Below are positions 18,755-27,376 of a DNA stretch of 64,000 bases, in pieces. Each line of letters starts with the position of its first letter. Within the stretch, counting starts at the first letter, position 1. The position numbers were made by a program, and so were the translations under genes. The notes beneath the pieces were generated by a model, which saw nothing but the letters and a program-made list of their open reading frames with translations, made no database searches and was not told the origin of the DNA. Origin of the DNA: Bacillus sp. SM2101 (GTDB taxonomy: Bacteria > Bacillota > Bacilli > Bacillales > SM2101); the NCBI RefSeq assembly GCF_018588585.1, contig NZ_JAEUFG010000019.1, positions 1 through 64,000 on the forward strand, in the 5' to 3' direction.

Positions 18755-19375
18755 TGTTCAAACTTACTGGTTTACTATCCAAAATCACTATTTTACTATC
18801 CAAACTCGCTGCTTTTCTATCCAAAATCGCTGGTTTACTATCCAAACTTACTGCTTTTCTATCCAAAATCGCTGGTTAACTATCCAAACTTACTGGTTTA
18901 CTATCCAAACCTCATTTTACTATCCAAACTTACTGGTTTATTATCCAAATTCGCTGCTTTTCTATCCAAACTTACTGGTTTTCTATCCAAACTCGCTATT
19001 TTACTATCCAAACTCTCTGCTTTTCTATCCAAACTCTCTGCTTTTCTATCCAAACTCTCTGCTTTTCTATCCAAACTTACTGGTTTTCTATCCAAACTCG
19101 CTATTTTACTATCCAAACTCACTGGTTTTCTATCCAAACCTCTGTTTACTATCCAAATTCGTTGATTTACTATCCAAACTCTCTTGTTTACTATCCAAAA
19201 TCGTTGATTTACTATCCAAAATCTCTGATTTTCTATCCAAACCTCGGTTTACTATCCAAAATCTCTGCTTTTCTATCCAAAATCGCTTTTTTACTATCCA
19301 AATTCGCTGCTTTTCTATCCAAACTCACTGGTTTACTAACCAAACCTCTGTTTACTATCCAAACCCCTCATCTTA
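18755..19375. repeat. Tandem array of about 30 copies of a 21-bp unit
   Basis: The region between the convergent transporter and msr genes is made of about 30 imperfect head-to-tail copies of a 21-base unit close to TTTACTATCCAAACTCGCTG plus one base. A few units are 18 bases. The invariant core is CTATCCAAA; the variable part is the 8-9 bases after it. Because the unit is a multiple of three, several frames stay open (as heptads such as SLDRKPV on the minus strand and LLSKLTG on the plus strand), but none has a ribosome site. I read it as non-coding repeat DNA. Confidence 0.92.
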
Positions 19376-19387
19376 CTCTCTATATCT

Positions 19388-20494
19388 TTACTTAAATATA
19401 CTCATATATTCACCGTACCCTTCTTCTTGCAAATCATCTGCTGATATAAATCGTAGGGCAGCTGAATTTATACAATATCTTAAGCCTGTTGGTTTCGGTC
19501 CATCAGTAAACACATGACCAAGGTGGGAATCTGCATTTTTGCTCCTTACTTCTGTACGTGTAATAAACAAGCTGCGATCTTCATGTTCAACAATATTATT
19601 TGGTTCAAGAGGTTGTGTAAAGCTCGGCCATCCAGTTCCTGAATCATATTTGTCTAATGAACTAAACAATGGTTCTCCAGAAATAATATCAACATAAATA
19701 CCTTCCTCTTTATGATCCCAGAATTCATTATCATATGCCTTTTCTGTACCATCCTCTTGGGTTACTTTATATTGTATAGGCGTTAAGCTCTCCTTTAACT
19801 CTTCTTGAGAAGGCTTGATAAATGCTTTAGGAATGTCAAATTCTCTGTCATCACCCCAAGTCTCATCTAAATATTGATCTCTTCCCGAGTTATGTCGATA
19901 AAATTTATACTTTAAGCTATTCTTTTTGTAGTAATCTTGATGATACTCCTCTGCTTTATAAAATGTTGCAGCTGGTAGAATCTCTGTTACAATTGGATCG
20001 TTATATCGTCCAGATTCATTCAAGCTGCTTTTTGACTGTTCTGCTAGCTCTTTTTGTTCTTCATTTTGATAAAAGATTGCTGTTCGATACTGTTCTCCAC
20101 GATCAACAAACTGCCCACCTGAATCTGTTGGGTTGACCTGTCTCCAAAATACCTCTAATAAAGTTTCATAGGTTACTTTCTCAGGGTCGTAAATAATCTC
20201 AACTGCCTCAATGTGACCTGTTGTTCCAGCAGACACTTCTTTGTATGTTGGATTTTCTTGCTGACCGCCAGTATATCCTGAAACGGCATCTATCACACCA
20301 TCAAGCTTTTCAAACGGTGGCTCCATACACCAAAAGCAACCACCTGCAAACGTCGCTTTCGCATACATTGATTCATTATAACTTTGTTTTACAGTAGCTT
20401 CCTGCTGATTAGATCCAAATAAAAAATACATGCCTACAATGATAACTAGGCTCACCGATAGGATCATCGTTATTTTCCATTTGTTTTTTTGCAC
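19388..20494 (-). CDS. msrAB: Membrane-anchored MsrA-MsrB fusion, peptide methionine sulfoxide reductase
   Basis: This 368-residue bifunctional enzyme repairs both S- and R-methionine sulfoxide. An N-terminal hydrophobic helix (about 9-28, no lipobox) should anchor it outside the membrane, unlike the separate cytosolic MsrA and MsrB of many bacilli. The MsrA domain (about 45-200) has the catalytic GGCFWC. The MsrB domain (about 230-360) has [15 protein letters not shown] and the catalytic Cys in [11 protein letters not shown]. The zinc-binding CxxC pairs of some MsrB proteins are absent. The start is GTG about 8 bases after AGAGGGG. It is monocistronic. Electron supply from an exported thioredoxin-like protein is presumed. 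Confidence 0.93.
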   Translation of the reverse strand: MQKNKWKITMILSVSLVIIVGMYFLFGSNQQEATVKQSYNESMYAKATFAGGCFWCMEPPFEKLDGVIDAVSGYTGGQQENPTYKEVSAGTTGHIEAVEIIYDPEKVTYETLLEVFWRQVNPTDSGGQFVDRGEQYRTAIFYQNEEQKELAEQSKSSLNESGRYNDPIVTEILPAATFYKAEEYHQDYYKKNSLKYKFYRHNSGRDQYLDETWGDDREFDIPKAFIKPSQEELKESLTPIQYKVTQEDGTEKAYDNEFWDHKEEGIYVDIISGEPLFSSLDKYDSGTGWPSFTQPLEPNNIVEHEDRSLFITRTEVRSKNADSHLGHVFTDGPKPTGLRYCINSAALRFISADDLQEEGYGEYMSIFK

Positions 20495-20622
20495 TTTTAT
20501 ACCCCTCTCTATAAATGTAGTTCATCATTGTTCATAGCGTATAGAAAGAACCTTATAAAAGGATAACGAAAAGATTAACAAAGTATTACATATGTAGATA
20601 CTAAGGAGTGCTTTTTTCTTAT

Positions 20623-20729
20623 GACTCTTTTCGAAAACATTGAGTAACTGATGTGTATGATGTGATTGTTATCGTCTTTAGAGTTTAAAGCTCTTATTAC
20701 AAAAAGCAACAATGAACTCGAAATCAGCC
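20623..20729 (-). mobile_element. MITE-like repeat, copy 3 (reverse, with 8-bp duplication)
   Basis: This short 107-bp copy has ends GACTCTTTTCGAAAACATTG and, reversed, GGCTGATTTCGAGTTCATTG. It is flanked on both sides by the exact 8-base direct repeat TTTCTTAT (20615-20622 and 20730-20737). That is good evidence that it arrived by transposition. It lies in the gap 20495-20918, which otherwise holds only AT-rich sequence and the promoter of the acetyltransferase gene. Confidence 0.75.
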
Positions 20730-20918
20730 TTTCTTATTTAGACAAATGAAGAGGATCAGATATCAATAAAGTATTAATTACTTTAAAAATTCCACATTTA
20801 AGAAATGGGGTAACAAAAATTGCATAATTTTTTTAAAATTCTAGTTATTATATTAATTAGATAAAGAATATAATATATACATCTAAACTACTAATTTAAA
20901 AAGGGAGTGAAATGTGAG

Positions 20919-21374
20919 ATGGATATGATGAACCAAACGATTATCCGACCAATGCATGTAGAGGACAACGAACAAATAAAAGCTTTAATGCTTGAGTATA
21001 TTTGTGATTTTTATCATAAGGAGCAGCCACCAGCAAGTAAGATCGACAACCTAATAAATATGCTCACTCAACAAAAAGAAGGAATCCAATTTGTCGCGGA
21101 GCACCATGGAGAATTAATTGGTTTTGCGACATTATACTTTTCATACAGTACATTAAGTGCACAAAAGGTTGTCGTACTAAATGATTTATATGTAAGAAAT
21201 AACTATCGAGGAACTGGGGTTGCAGAGAAGCTTTTTCAAAAGTGTGTAGATTACAAGGATACAAATAACTTTGCTTTTATGTCTTGGGAGACAGCACCTG
21301 ATAATACCCGTGCTCAAAACTTCTATAAAAAAATGGGTGGAGTTAAGGGCGAGTGGCTAACTTATTCAATTTAA
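20919..21374 (+). CDS. GNAT-family N-acetyltransferase
   Basis: This acetyl-CoA-dependent acetyltransferase has an unknown acceptor. The frame opens at GTG 20907, but that codon overlaps AAGGGAG; ATG 20919 about 12 bases downstream is the likelier start (151 residues). The GNAT fold is visible: an N-terminal strand and helix (TIIRPMHVEDNEQIKALM), then motif A with the acetyl-CoA loop YRGTGVAEKLF after the strand VVLNDLYV, and motif B near WETAPDNTRAQNFYKKMG. It is a single-gene unit with a terminator shared with the convergent ABC operon. The substrate cannot be read from the sequence. Confidence 0.88.
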   Translation: MDMMNQTIIRPMHVEDNEQIKALMLEYICDFYHKEQPPASKIDNLINMLTQQKEGIQFVAEHHGELIGFATLYFSYSTLSAQKVVVLNDLYVRNNYRGTGVAEKLFQKCVDYKDTNNFAFMSWETAPDNTRAQNFYKKMGGVKGEWLTYSI

Positions 21375-21390
21375 GAGAAATTACATAGAA

Positions 21391-21428
21391 AAAAAGTTGC
21401 TCCTCTAAAAATTAGTGGGGAGCAACTT
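21391..21428. terminator. Bidirectional terminator
   Basis: AAGTTGCTCC and GGAGCAACTT form a 10-bp stem, preceded by an A-run that gives a T-tail on the minus strand. It lies between the convergent acetyltransferase gene and ABC transporter operon. Confidence 0.8.
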
Positions 21429-21433
21429 GCTAC

Positions 21434-22132
21434 TTACTTAATTGAAGAAGTTTGGTTGTTATATATGACTCTAAAGTTACCTTTTGAAATTCTCACTGTA
21501 ACATCTGAAACATTTGCAATATTGTTATCATGTGTAACAACGATGACGCATTTTTCCTCTTCATGTGCTAAATCTTGAAATAGTTTAACGATATCTTTAG
21601 CAGTCTTTTCATCCAAATTTCCAGTCGGCTCATCAGCGACTATTAAATCTGATTTACAACTCAGTGCCCGTGCAATAGAAACACGCTGTTGCTGTCCCCC
21701 ACTTAACGTAAGCACCTTTTGTCCAGCTTGTTTTTCAGTAATACCTACCTTTTTAAGCATACTCAGTGCAAAATCTCTTTTATTTGCTTCATCTGATCCA
21801 GTAATCTCCATTGCGGTTATAACATTTTGAATAGCTGTCATATAAGGTAGTAAATTATATGACTGAAAGACGATCGACACATATTTGTTTCTAAAGTTAG
21901 ATAAACCAATTTTTTTTATATCTTTTCCTTCATATAATATTTTCCCATTTTTTGGCATATCCAGTGCACTCGCCATAGCTAAAAAGGTTGTTTTACCTGA
22001 GCCAGAAGGTCCAACTATCGAATAAAAATTCCCCTTTTCAAAACTTACATTAACATTATTTAAGATTGTCTGTTTTTCATTTTCATGCTCATACCAATAA
22101 TTTACGTCTATAAATTCCAATAAGGCACCCAT
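21434..22132 (-). CDS. ABC transporter ATP-binding protein, MacB/LolD-like
   Basis: This 232-residue ATPase partners the FtsX-type permease encoded 16 bases upstream. Walker A is GPSGSGKTT (41-49), the Q-loop lies at FQSYN (89-93), the signature is LSGGQQQ (143-149), Walker B with the catalytic Glu is LIVADEPT (163-170), and the switch His lies in VVTHD. The start follows GAGGAGG. Such pairs move peptides, antimicrobials or lipoproteins, or work as mechanotransmission devices rather than classical channels. The divergent two-component system suggests induction by an envelope signal. Confidence 0.93.
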   Translation of the reverse strand: MGALLEFIDVNYWYEHENEKQTILNNVNVSFEKGNFYSIVGPSGSGKTTFLAMASALDMPKNGKILYEGKDIKKIGLSNFRNKYVSIVFQSYNLLPYMTAIQNVITAMEITGSDEANKRDFALSMLKKVGITEKQAGQKVLTLSGGQQQRVSIARALSCKSDLIVADEPTGNLDEKTAKDIVKLFQDLAHEEEKCVIVVTHDNNIANVSDVTVRISKGNFRVIYNNQTSSIK

Positions 22133-22148
22133 TTTATTTCCTCCTCAG

Positions 22149-23588
22149 TTAATCTTGCCTTGATAAAATTGTTTTTGGCTGAAGGCTTAATATTGACATA
22201 GATGGAATTAACGTTGATAATATTGCAATTAATAAGCCAATCATCCCTAGCATACTTAAATCTCCGGCTGTCACATCAATTTGTAACTCATTAACTGGCT
22301 CAACATCTATTTGTTGTTGTACTTGCCTTGGCATTCTCTGTCCGAAAGAAGCAGGGTTTGAGGCTGTTTCTTCAGATTGTTGTATTTCTTGTGATAACAG
22401 CTGGTCACCTATTTGTCCTGCAACGACATTACCACTTACAGCAGATATACCGAGTGCTATAACTGCTACAACTAAAATTTCTACTAAGAATTGTCCAATT
22501 AGCTTCCATTTCTTTTCACCTATCGCTAATAAAACACCCATTTCATACTTTCGTTCACGAATTGACATCATGACAATTAACCCTAAAATAATTGCACCAG
22601 CAATCGTTACTAAATAAACGACATTGGTTGAAAATGATGCAACATTTTCGATAGGACCAATCATCTGTTCATATAATTGATCGTTAGCATCTAGCTTAAA
22701 AACATCAAAATCGATAGTACTTTCAAGAGATGCTTCATCAATAAAGCTTTGAATATTTGCAGGGTCGTCCATAAAATATACTGCGTAATCTATAGCGTCT
22801 TCATAGTCTTCACTCTTCAAGCTAGAAGCAGTAGTATAAGGTGTGTATACTCTGTTATATGGGTTCAAAAAATCGAAACTTGCTGCTTGATCATCTACTA
22901 GTTCTGTTGTTTCATAGATTCCGACAATCTCGAGCATTACCGAGCTAGCTTCATCTGTTCTTTGAATCGTTAACGTGTCACCAATAGCTAAATCATTTGC
23001 TATAGCTAAATTTTGTTCTATTACTGCAACGTCCTCACCTATGTCCTCTTCCGTCAAATGGCGACCTTCAACAATCGATGCTTCATCATTTAAAAATGTC
23101 TCGACCGAATCTGTAAATAATACCCCTTGAACACTTATATCTGCCTGGACTCCACGCATATTTCCAGAGTTATTAAAGCCCCCTTGTCCTGTATTTGTTT
23201 CCTCTTCATCAATCGGTTCACTAACAATCGGTTCAAAATCCTCAGCCAACCCAGATGCAGAAGAATAATAGTTATATCCTTTTATGTTATCTAATGATAA
23301 CAATGCTGTAGCAGACTCTACTGGAACTGGGACAGATTGCATACGCCCTTGTTGTCTACCTTCACTTTGTTGTTGTCCTCCTTCTGCCATAAGCTTTTCT
23401 CTATCGACTTGTAAGGTGACCTCTCCACCTAATTGTTGTCTTGCTAATTCGCTAGATTTTTGGGCTGCAGTTTGAATGGATAGACCAGCCAGTACTAAAA
23501 CACAAATCACTGAAAAAACAAATACTAGTAACATACTTTTTCCTTTACGAGCAGTTACACTCAAGAAAGCACGTTTTAAGAAATTCAT
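22149..23588 (-). CDS. FtsX/MacB-like ABC transporter permease
   Basis: This 479-residue permease has one N-terminal helix (about 14-36), a large extracytoplasmic domain (about 40-315) and three C-terminal helices (about 320-342, 362-385 and 445-468), the MacB-type topology. The FtsX core appears as IAGAIILGLIVMMSIRERKY, then MGVLLAIGEKKW. The outer domain contains Gln-rich, low-complexity stretches near residues 65-85 and again between the last helices (380-430). It heads the operon with the ATPase gene, with a good AGGAGGAG site. Substrate is unknown; antimicrobial-peptide export or resistance is one possibility. Confidence 0.9.
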   Translation of the reverse strand: MNFLKRAFLSVTARKGKSMLLVFVFSVICVLVLAGLSIQTAAQKSSELARQQLGGEVTLQVDREKLMAEGGQQQSEGRQQGRMQSVPVPVESATALLSLDNIKGYNYYSSASGLAEDFEPIVSEPIDEEETNTGQGGFNNSGNMRGVQADISVQGVLFTDSVETFLNDEASIVEGRHLTEEDIGEDVAVIEQNLAIANDLAIGDTLTIQRTDEASSVMLEIVGIYETTELVDDQAASFDFLNPYNRVYTPYTTASSLKSEDYEDAIDYAVYFMDDPANIQSFIDEASLESTIDFDVFKLDANDQLYEQMIGPIENVASFSTNVVYLVTIAGAIILGLIVMMSIRERKYEMGVLLAIGEKKWKLIGQFLVEILVVAVIALGISAVSGNVVAGQIGDQLLSQEIQQSEETASNPASFGQRMPRQVQQQIDVEPVNELQIDVTAGDLSMLGMIGLLIAILSTLIPSMSILSLQPKTILSRQD

Positions 23589-23665
23589 TCTTACTCCTCC
23601 TAATCATTTGCAATTATTTATATCTAATTAATATGTCTTGTGTTTTTTTTAGGGATGTTTTCGTA

Positions 23666-23752
23666 TTACTTTTACAACGCACAAAACTAGCGTTCATAGT
23701 AAAATGAGGATAATCCCATACCTTTTCTAGTTATTCTAGTTTGTAAAAGTAA
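23666..23752. repeat. 87-bp inverted-repeat structure in the ABC/two-component divergent region
   Basis: TTACTTTTACAA and TTGTAAAAGTAA form perfect 12-bp arms, extended inward by CAAAACTAG against CTAGTTTG. It lies in the 372-bp gap between the divergent permease and response-regulator genes. That gap otherwise shows only AT-rich promoter sequence. It may be a folded leader or operator of the ABC operon or a decayed mobile repeat; its left side vaguely recalls the MITE-like family (TGTTTTCGTATTA). Confidence 0.45.
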
Positions 23753-23960
23753 CAAAAAAAGCATTTATTAATAATTGATAATCTCCTCCAATCTTTGGAC
23801 TTTTTTATGTGAATGTATAAATCTTAACGCCTATATATGTCCAAACTATGAATGAACTATTTCGTAACCTTTAACGAAAACGAAATATTTTACATAGAGG
23901 TTGAAAATAGTCATTATTCAATTTAACTTTAAATAAAGTAATTTTTAGTGGAGGTGTAAG

Positions 23961-24665
23961 ATGAAGATTCTAGTCATCGAGGATAATGAAAGTGTTTGCT
24001 CTATGCTAGAAATGTTTTTTTCAAAAGAAGGCTTGTCTGGAAAATTTGTAAATGATGGACTAGAAGGCTATCACCAGTTCAAAAAAGAAAATTGGGACTT
24101 GCTGATTATCGATTGGATGCTTCCACATATGGACGGTGTAAGTATTTGTCGCAAAATAAGAGAAGAGCAAAGTACCGTTCCTATCATTATGTTAACAGCT
24201 AAAGATAGTGAGTCAGATCAAGTACTAGGTTTGGATATGGGAGCTGATGACTATGTAACGAAACCATTTAGTCCACTTACACTCATGGCACGCATAAAAG
24301 CAGTTACCCGCAGATATCATCAAGGACAACCTCAAAGTACTGAAACGGATGAGATTCAAACTGACTTTGTAAAAATAAATAAAAATACACGTGAAGTATT
24401 TTTAGATGATACATTAATTTCAAATTTAACACCAAAAGAATTTGATCTTTTGTACTTTTTTATTCAACATCCAAGACAAGTGTTTTCAAGAGAGCATTTA
24501 TTAGAAAAAGTTTGGGGTTATCAATATTATGGTGATGAAAGAACTGTTGATGTACATATTAAAAGATTACGCAAAAAACTAGGTACCAACTCGCGCCCTT
24601 TTTTCCACACAGTATGGGGTGTAGGTTATAAATTTGATGAATTGGTTGAAAGTAATGAGAATTAA
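23961..24665 (+). CDS. OmpR/PhoB-family response regulator
   Basis: This 234-residue response regulator has a receiver domain (about 1-118) with acidic pocket EDN (7-9), phospho-acceptor Asp51 in IIDWMLP, Thr in MLTAKDS and Lys in TKPFSP, plus a C-terminal winged helix (about 135-230, ending TVWGVGYKF). The start follows GGAGGTG. The kinase gene overlaps its last codons. It lies divergent from the MacB-like ABC operon, so it probably controls those genes. The signal is unknown. Confidence 0.95.
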   Translation: MKILVIEDNESVCSMLEMFFSKEGLSGKFVNDGLEGYHQFKKENWDLLIIDWMLPHMDGVSICRKIREEQSTVPIIMLTAKDSESDQVLGLDMGADDYVTKPFSPLTLMARIKAVTRRYHQGQPQSTETDEIQTDFVKINKNTREVFLDDTLISNLTPKEFDLLYFFIQHPRQVFSREHLLEKVWGYQYYGDERTVDVHIKRLRKKLGTNSRPFFHTVWGVGYKFDELVESNEN

Positions 24666-26100
24666 ATATATATATCAACTTATTGGAAGTCACATTAGTA
24701 TTTTAGTTATTGCATTGTTAATTTTAAGTTTGTTATTTACTCACTTTGTCGAAAACTTAATCTTCCAAAACAAAGTTGATGAATTACTGTCATTTGGTGA
24801 TGAAATTTTAAGTGTTATAGACCAAAGCAGCATTGAGACTGAGAAACCTTTAAAGCAATATAACGAAGTATTAAGGGCAAGGAACATTCGATTAATAATG
24901 TTTGATAATAAAGGATCCATTCTATCACCCTTTGTTGATCGTTTTAAAAAAATACAGTTAGACGAAAAAGAATTACAGCAAATATCTAACGGCGAAACAG
25001 TAGTTATAAAGCATGATATACAACGCTTTGATCAAGAAGCATCATTGGTTGCTATTCCTTATGTTATTGATCAAAAAGTGCAAGGAGGCATCTTATTAAT
25101 TGCACCTATTAGTAATACACAGGATATGATTAGTTCTTTAAATAGAGCTTTACTGTACACAGTTATTATCTCATTATCCATTTCTTTATTATTAAGCTGG
25201 TTATTATCAAAATTGCATGTTAGACGAATCCAACACATTCGTGAGGCTACTTCCATGATTGCAGATGGAAACTATAATGTTAATGTGCCAGATAGAACCC
25301 TAGATGAACTAGGAGAATTAGCAGCAGACTTTAACCAAATGGCTTCAAAGTTAAGAGAGTCAAATGACGAAATTAATCGACTAGAAAAGCGACGTAGACA
25401 ATTTATTGCAGATGTATCACACGAATTGCGAACACCATTAACGACAATAAGTGGCATAATTGAAGGTTTAAAAAATAACATGATTCCAGAGCAAGAAAAA
25501 GATAAAGGCCTGAATTTAATTAGTACAGAGTCAAAGAGGCTTATTCGACTTGTAAATGAAAACTTGGATTATGAAAATATTCGTTCACTTCAAATTCCAC
25601 TACATAAAGTCGACATACAGTTGTTAGATATATTCGAAATTATTAAAGAGCATTTAATTACTCAAGCAGAGCAAAAAAATAACCGAGTAATAATACATGT
25701 TGATGAGGACATTTATATCCATGCTGATTATGACAGGTTAATGCAAATTTTAATAAACATTACGAAAAACAGCATTCAGTTCACGTCTGATGGTACGATC
25801 TGGCTAAGAGGCAAGAAGGGATATAACGAGGTGATCATTGAAATCGAGGACACAGGGATCGGCATAGATTCTAAAGAAATTGAAATGATCTGGCACCGTT
25901 TTTATAAAGCGGATATTTCACGTAGAAATAATCCTTACGGAGAGTTTGGATTAGGTTTAGCTATCGTTAAACAACTTGTAAATTTACATGGTGGTGAAAT
26001 TTCCGTTGACAGTAAAAAACAGCATGGTACTAAATTCGTCATTGCCTTTCCTATAAGTAAACCTGAGACTGTAAATCGCATAGATAAGTCTGTCGATTAA
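24655..26100 (+). CDS. Sensor histidine kinase (HAMP, HisKA)
   Basis: This is the partner kinase of the preceding regulator. ATG 24655 overlaps the regulator's end and gives 481 residues; an in-frame ATG 21 bases upstream has no ribosome site. TM1 (about 10-30) and TM2 (about 165-187) enclose an extracytoplasmic sensor of about 130 residues. HAMP follows (about 188-240), then HisKA with phospho-acceptor His256 in VSHELRTPLTT, and HATPase_c with N-box NITKNSIQF, DTGIGI and GLGLAI. The sensor domain has no motif I can tie to a ligand. Confidence 0.94.
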   Translation: MRIKYIYQLIGSHISILVIALLILSLLFTHFVENLIFQNKVDELLSFGDEILSVIDQSSIETEKPLKQYNEVLRARNIRLIMFDNKGSILSPFVDRFKKIQLDEKELQQISNGETVVIKHDIQRFDQEASLVAIPYVIDQKVQGGILLIAPISNTQDMISSLNRALLYTVIISLSISLLLSWLLSKLHVRRIQHIREATSMIADGNYNVNVPDRTLDELGELAADFNQMASKLRESNDEINRLEKRRRQFIADVSHELRTPLTTISGIIEGLKNNMIPEQEKDKGLNLISTESKRLIRLVNENLDYENIRSLQIPLHKVDIQLLDIFEIIKEHLITQAEQKNNRVIIHVDEDIYIHADYDRLMQILINITKNSIQFTSDGTIWLRGKKGYNEVIIEIEDTGIGIDSKEIEMIWHRFYKADISRRNNPYGEFGLGLAIVKQLVNLHGGEISVDSKKQHGTKFVIAFPISKPETVNRIDKSVD

Positions 26101-26123
26101 ACGATATTAGATTTTGAATAAGC

Positions 26124-26154
26124 AAATCAGGTGGAGGGTTCCTCCACCTGATTT
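26124..26154 (+). terminator. Perfect hairpin after the kinase gene
   Basis: AAATCAGGTGGAGG and CCTCCACCTGATTT form a perfect 14-bp stem with a 3-base loop, 23 bases after the kinase stop codon. The T-tail is short (TTT, then A-rich), so termination may depend on the very stable stem. It may also protect the end of the convergent dinB-like transcript. Confidence 0.7.
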
Positions 26155-26200
26155 AAAAAATATACTCACATATAGCGAAAGGCAGATACTGCTACCTGAT

Positions 26201-26674
26201 CTAGTCCCAAATATCAGGTCGATCAATTTGCAGCATTCTCATATATTGAAGTAACTGTCCAGTATGTACTGCGTCATGATATGTTTTTCTTTCTAGTGTG
26301 TCTCCTAATGACCTTTCAATATCTTTATGCGGCCATTTAATCATCTTTGAACTATATGTTGAAGAAGGTATTCCATTAACATACGATAGTAACTTATCAT
26401 GATATATATTACTGCCAGCTATTTCACCTTCAATAGTAACGAATGGTTTTCCCCACAATTGTTTCCTTTCTTCTTCAGAAGGTAATCTATGCTCACGTAA
26501 GATGGTAAGCCATGAGAAATCATGCAAAAGTACATGCCTAATGGTTTCTCCAACTGTTAATGCTTCGACATCAGGTTTCCAACATAATAAATCATCTGAA
26601 AATCCTCTAGCAACTGTGAGGAATCTACGCCTACATTCTTTTAGATCAAGAAGGATTAAAGCTTTTGCATCCAT
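26201..26674 (-). CDS. DinB-family protein
   Basis: This 157-residue helical protein has the DinB/YfiT-like four-helix bundle pattern and metal-site histidines at HVLLHD, YHDK and YHDAVHTGQL. Members bind a divalent metal; many are thought to be bacillithiol-dependent transferases, but no substrate can be read here. The start follows AGGGAG at 8 bases. Gene is single, convergent with the kinase gene, with a cluster of MITE-like repeats upstream. Confidence 0.82.
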   Translation of the reverse strand: MDAKALILLDLKECRRRFLTVARGFSDDLLCWKPDVEALTVGETIRHVLLHDFSWLTILREHRLPSEEERKQLWGKPFVTIEGEIAGSNIYHDKLLSYVNGIPSSTYSSKMIKWPHKDIERSLGDTLERKTYHDAVHTGQLLQYMRMLQIDRPDIWD

Positions 26675-26704
26675 AATAACATCTCCCTATGATTCTTTAA
26701 TATA

Positions 26705-26862
26705 GGCTGTTTTCGCATTCATTGTTGTTTTTCGTCTTACGAAGTAAACACGTACACAACTAGATTTCAGGTCCTTTTCTTCTCTGACAACTTAAAAAAT
26801 CTATCATACACATTATTTACTCAAATGTAAGTGAAAAAGCATCAAATTTTACGAAAAGAGCT
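26705..26862 (+). mobile_element. MITE-like repeat, copy 4
   Basis: A well-preserved copy. The left end is GGCTGTTTTCGCATTCATTG, the core ACACGTACACAACTAGA lies at about one third, and the right end is TTTACGAAAAGAGCT. Flanks AATATA and TATATA are an imperfect duplication. It is the first of three copies in the 700-bp gap between the DinB gene and the RCC1-like gene. Confidence 0.8.
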
Positions 26863-26935
26863 TATATATACAACATCATTGTAAAGTGCATTTTATTCCA
26901 TAGTCATCGAAATATCATTGTAATGATATGATCTT

Positions 26936-27085
26936 GTAGCTTTGTGTTTTATTTTGATTGTACTAAAACATACACGTATAAAAATTTGAGCTAGAAGCAC
27001 CCTTTCTTCGTTAGATGAAATGCAATCAGAATTCTTCTAGAAGTGCTAAGTTCGTGACAGTAGCAACAAAGTTTTTGAGGTTAGC
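26936..27085 (+). mobile_element. MITE-like repeat, copy 5 (degenerate)
   Basis: This is a decayed copy. The left part (GATTGTACTAAAACATACAC) and the end GTAGCAACAAAGTTTTTGAG follow the family order but carry many changes. It is flanked closely by copies 4 and 6. Confidence 0.5.
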
Positions 27086-27098
27086 TATACTTTTTTAT

Positions 27099-27190
27099 AA
27101 AGCTCTTTTTGCGTTAATTGTTATTTCTCGTACTTTAGTATTTATTTAGCATTCTTGGCACTTTTTCTTATCGGTTGAAAGAGCCTCTTA
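27099..27190 (+). mobile_element. MITE-like repeat, copy 6 (short)
   Basis: A shortened copy beginning AGCTCTTTTTGCGTTAATTG, with TTCTTATCGGTTGAAAGAGC at its right. The internal part is mostly missing. Sequence 27191-27376 after it is AT-rich and should contain the promoter of the lipoprotein gene. Confidence 0.5.
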
Positions 27191-27376
27191 CAAAAGACAA
27201 TATTTCATTAGATTATGTGTTAAATAGAAGCACGATAATAATATTTGAAAACTCAAAATAATCATTTTATCAAATCATAGCTTAATATATAATTAACAAT
27301 GAATTTACTATAATTTGTAAAGAGGACCTATATTTATTTGTCCGAATGCTTACATTTACATAAGGAGGAGCAAAAG

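Noticed and set aside
18755..19375. A CRISPR array
   Set aside because: Units are 21 bp head to tail with only 8-9 variable bases drawn from a few variants; there are no unique spacers and no cas genes.
18743..19395. Plus- and minus-strand frames through the 21-bp array (heptads such as SLDRKPV)
   Set aside because: Open frames are expected from a unit divisible by three; there is no start signal, and several frames are open at once.
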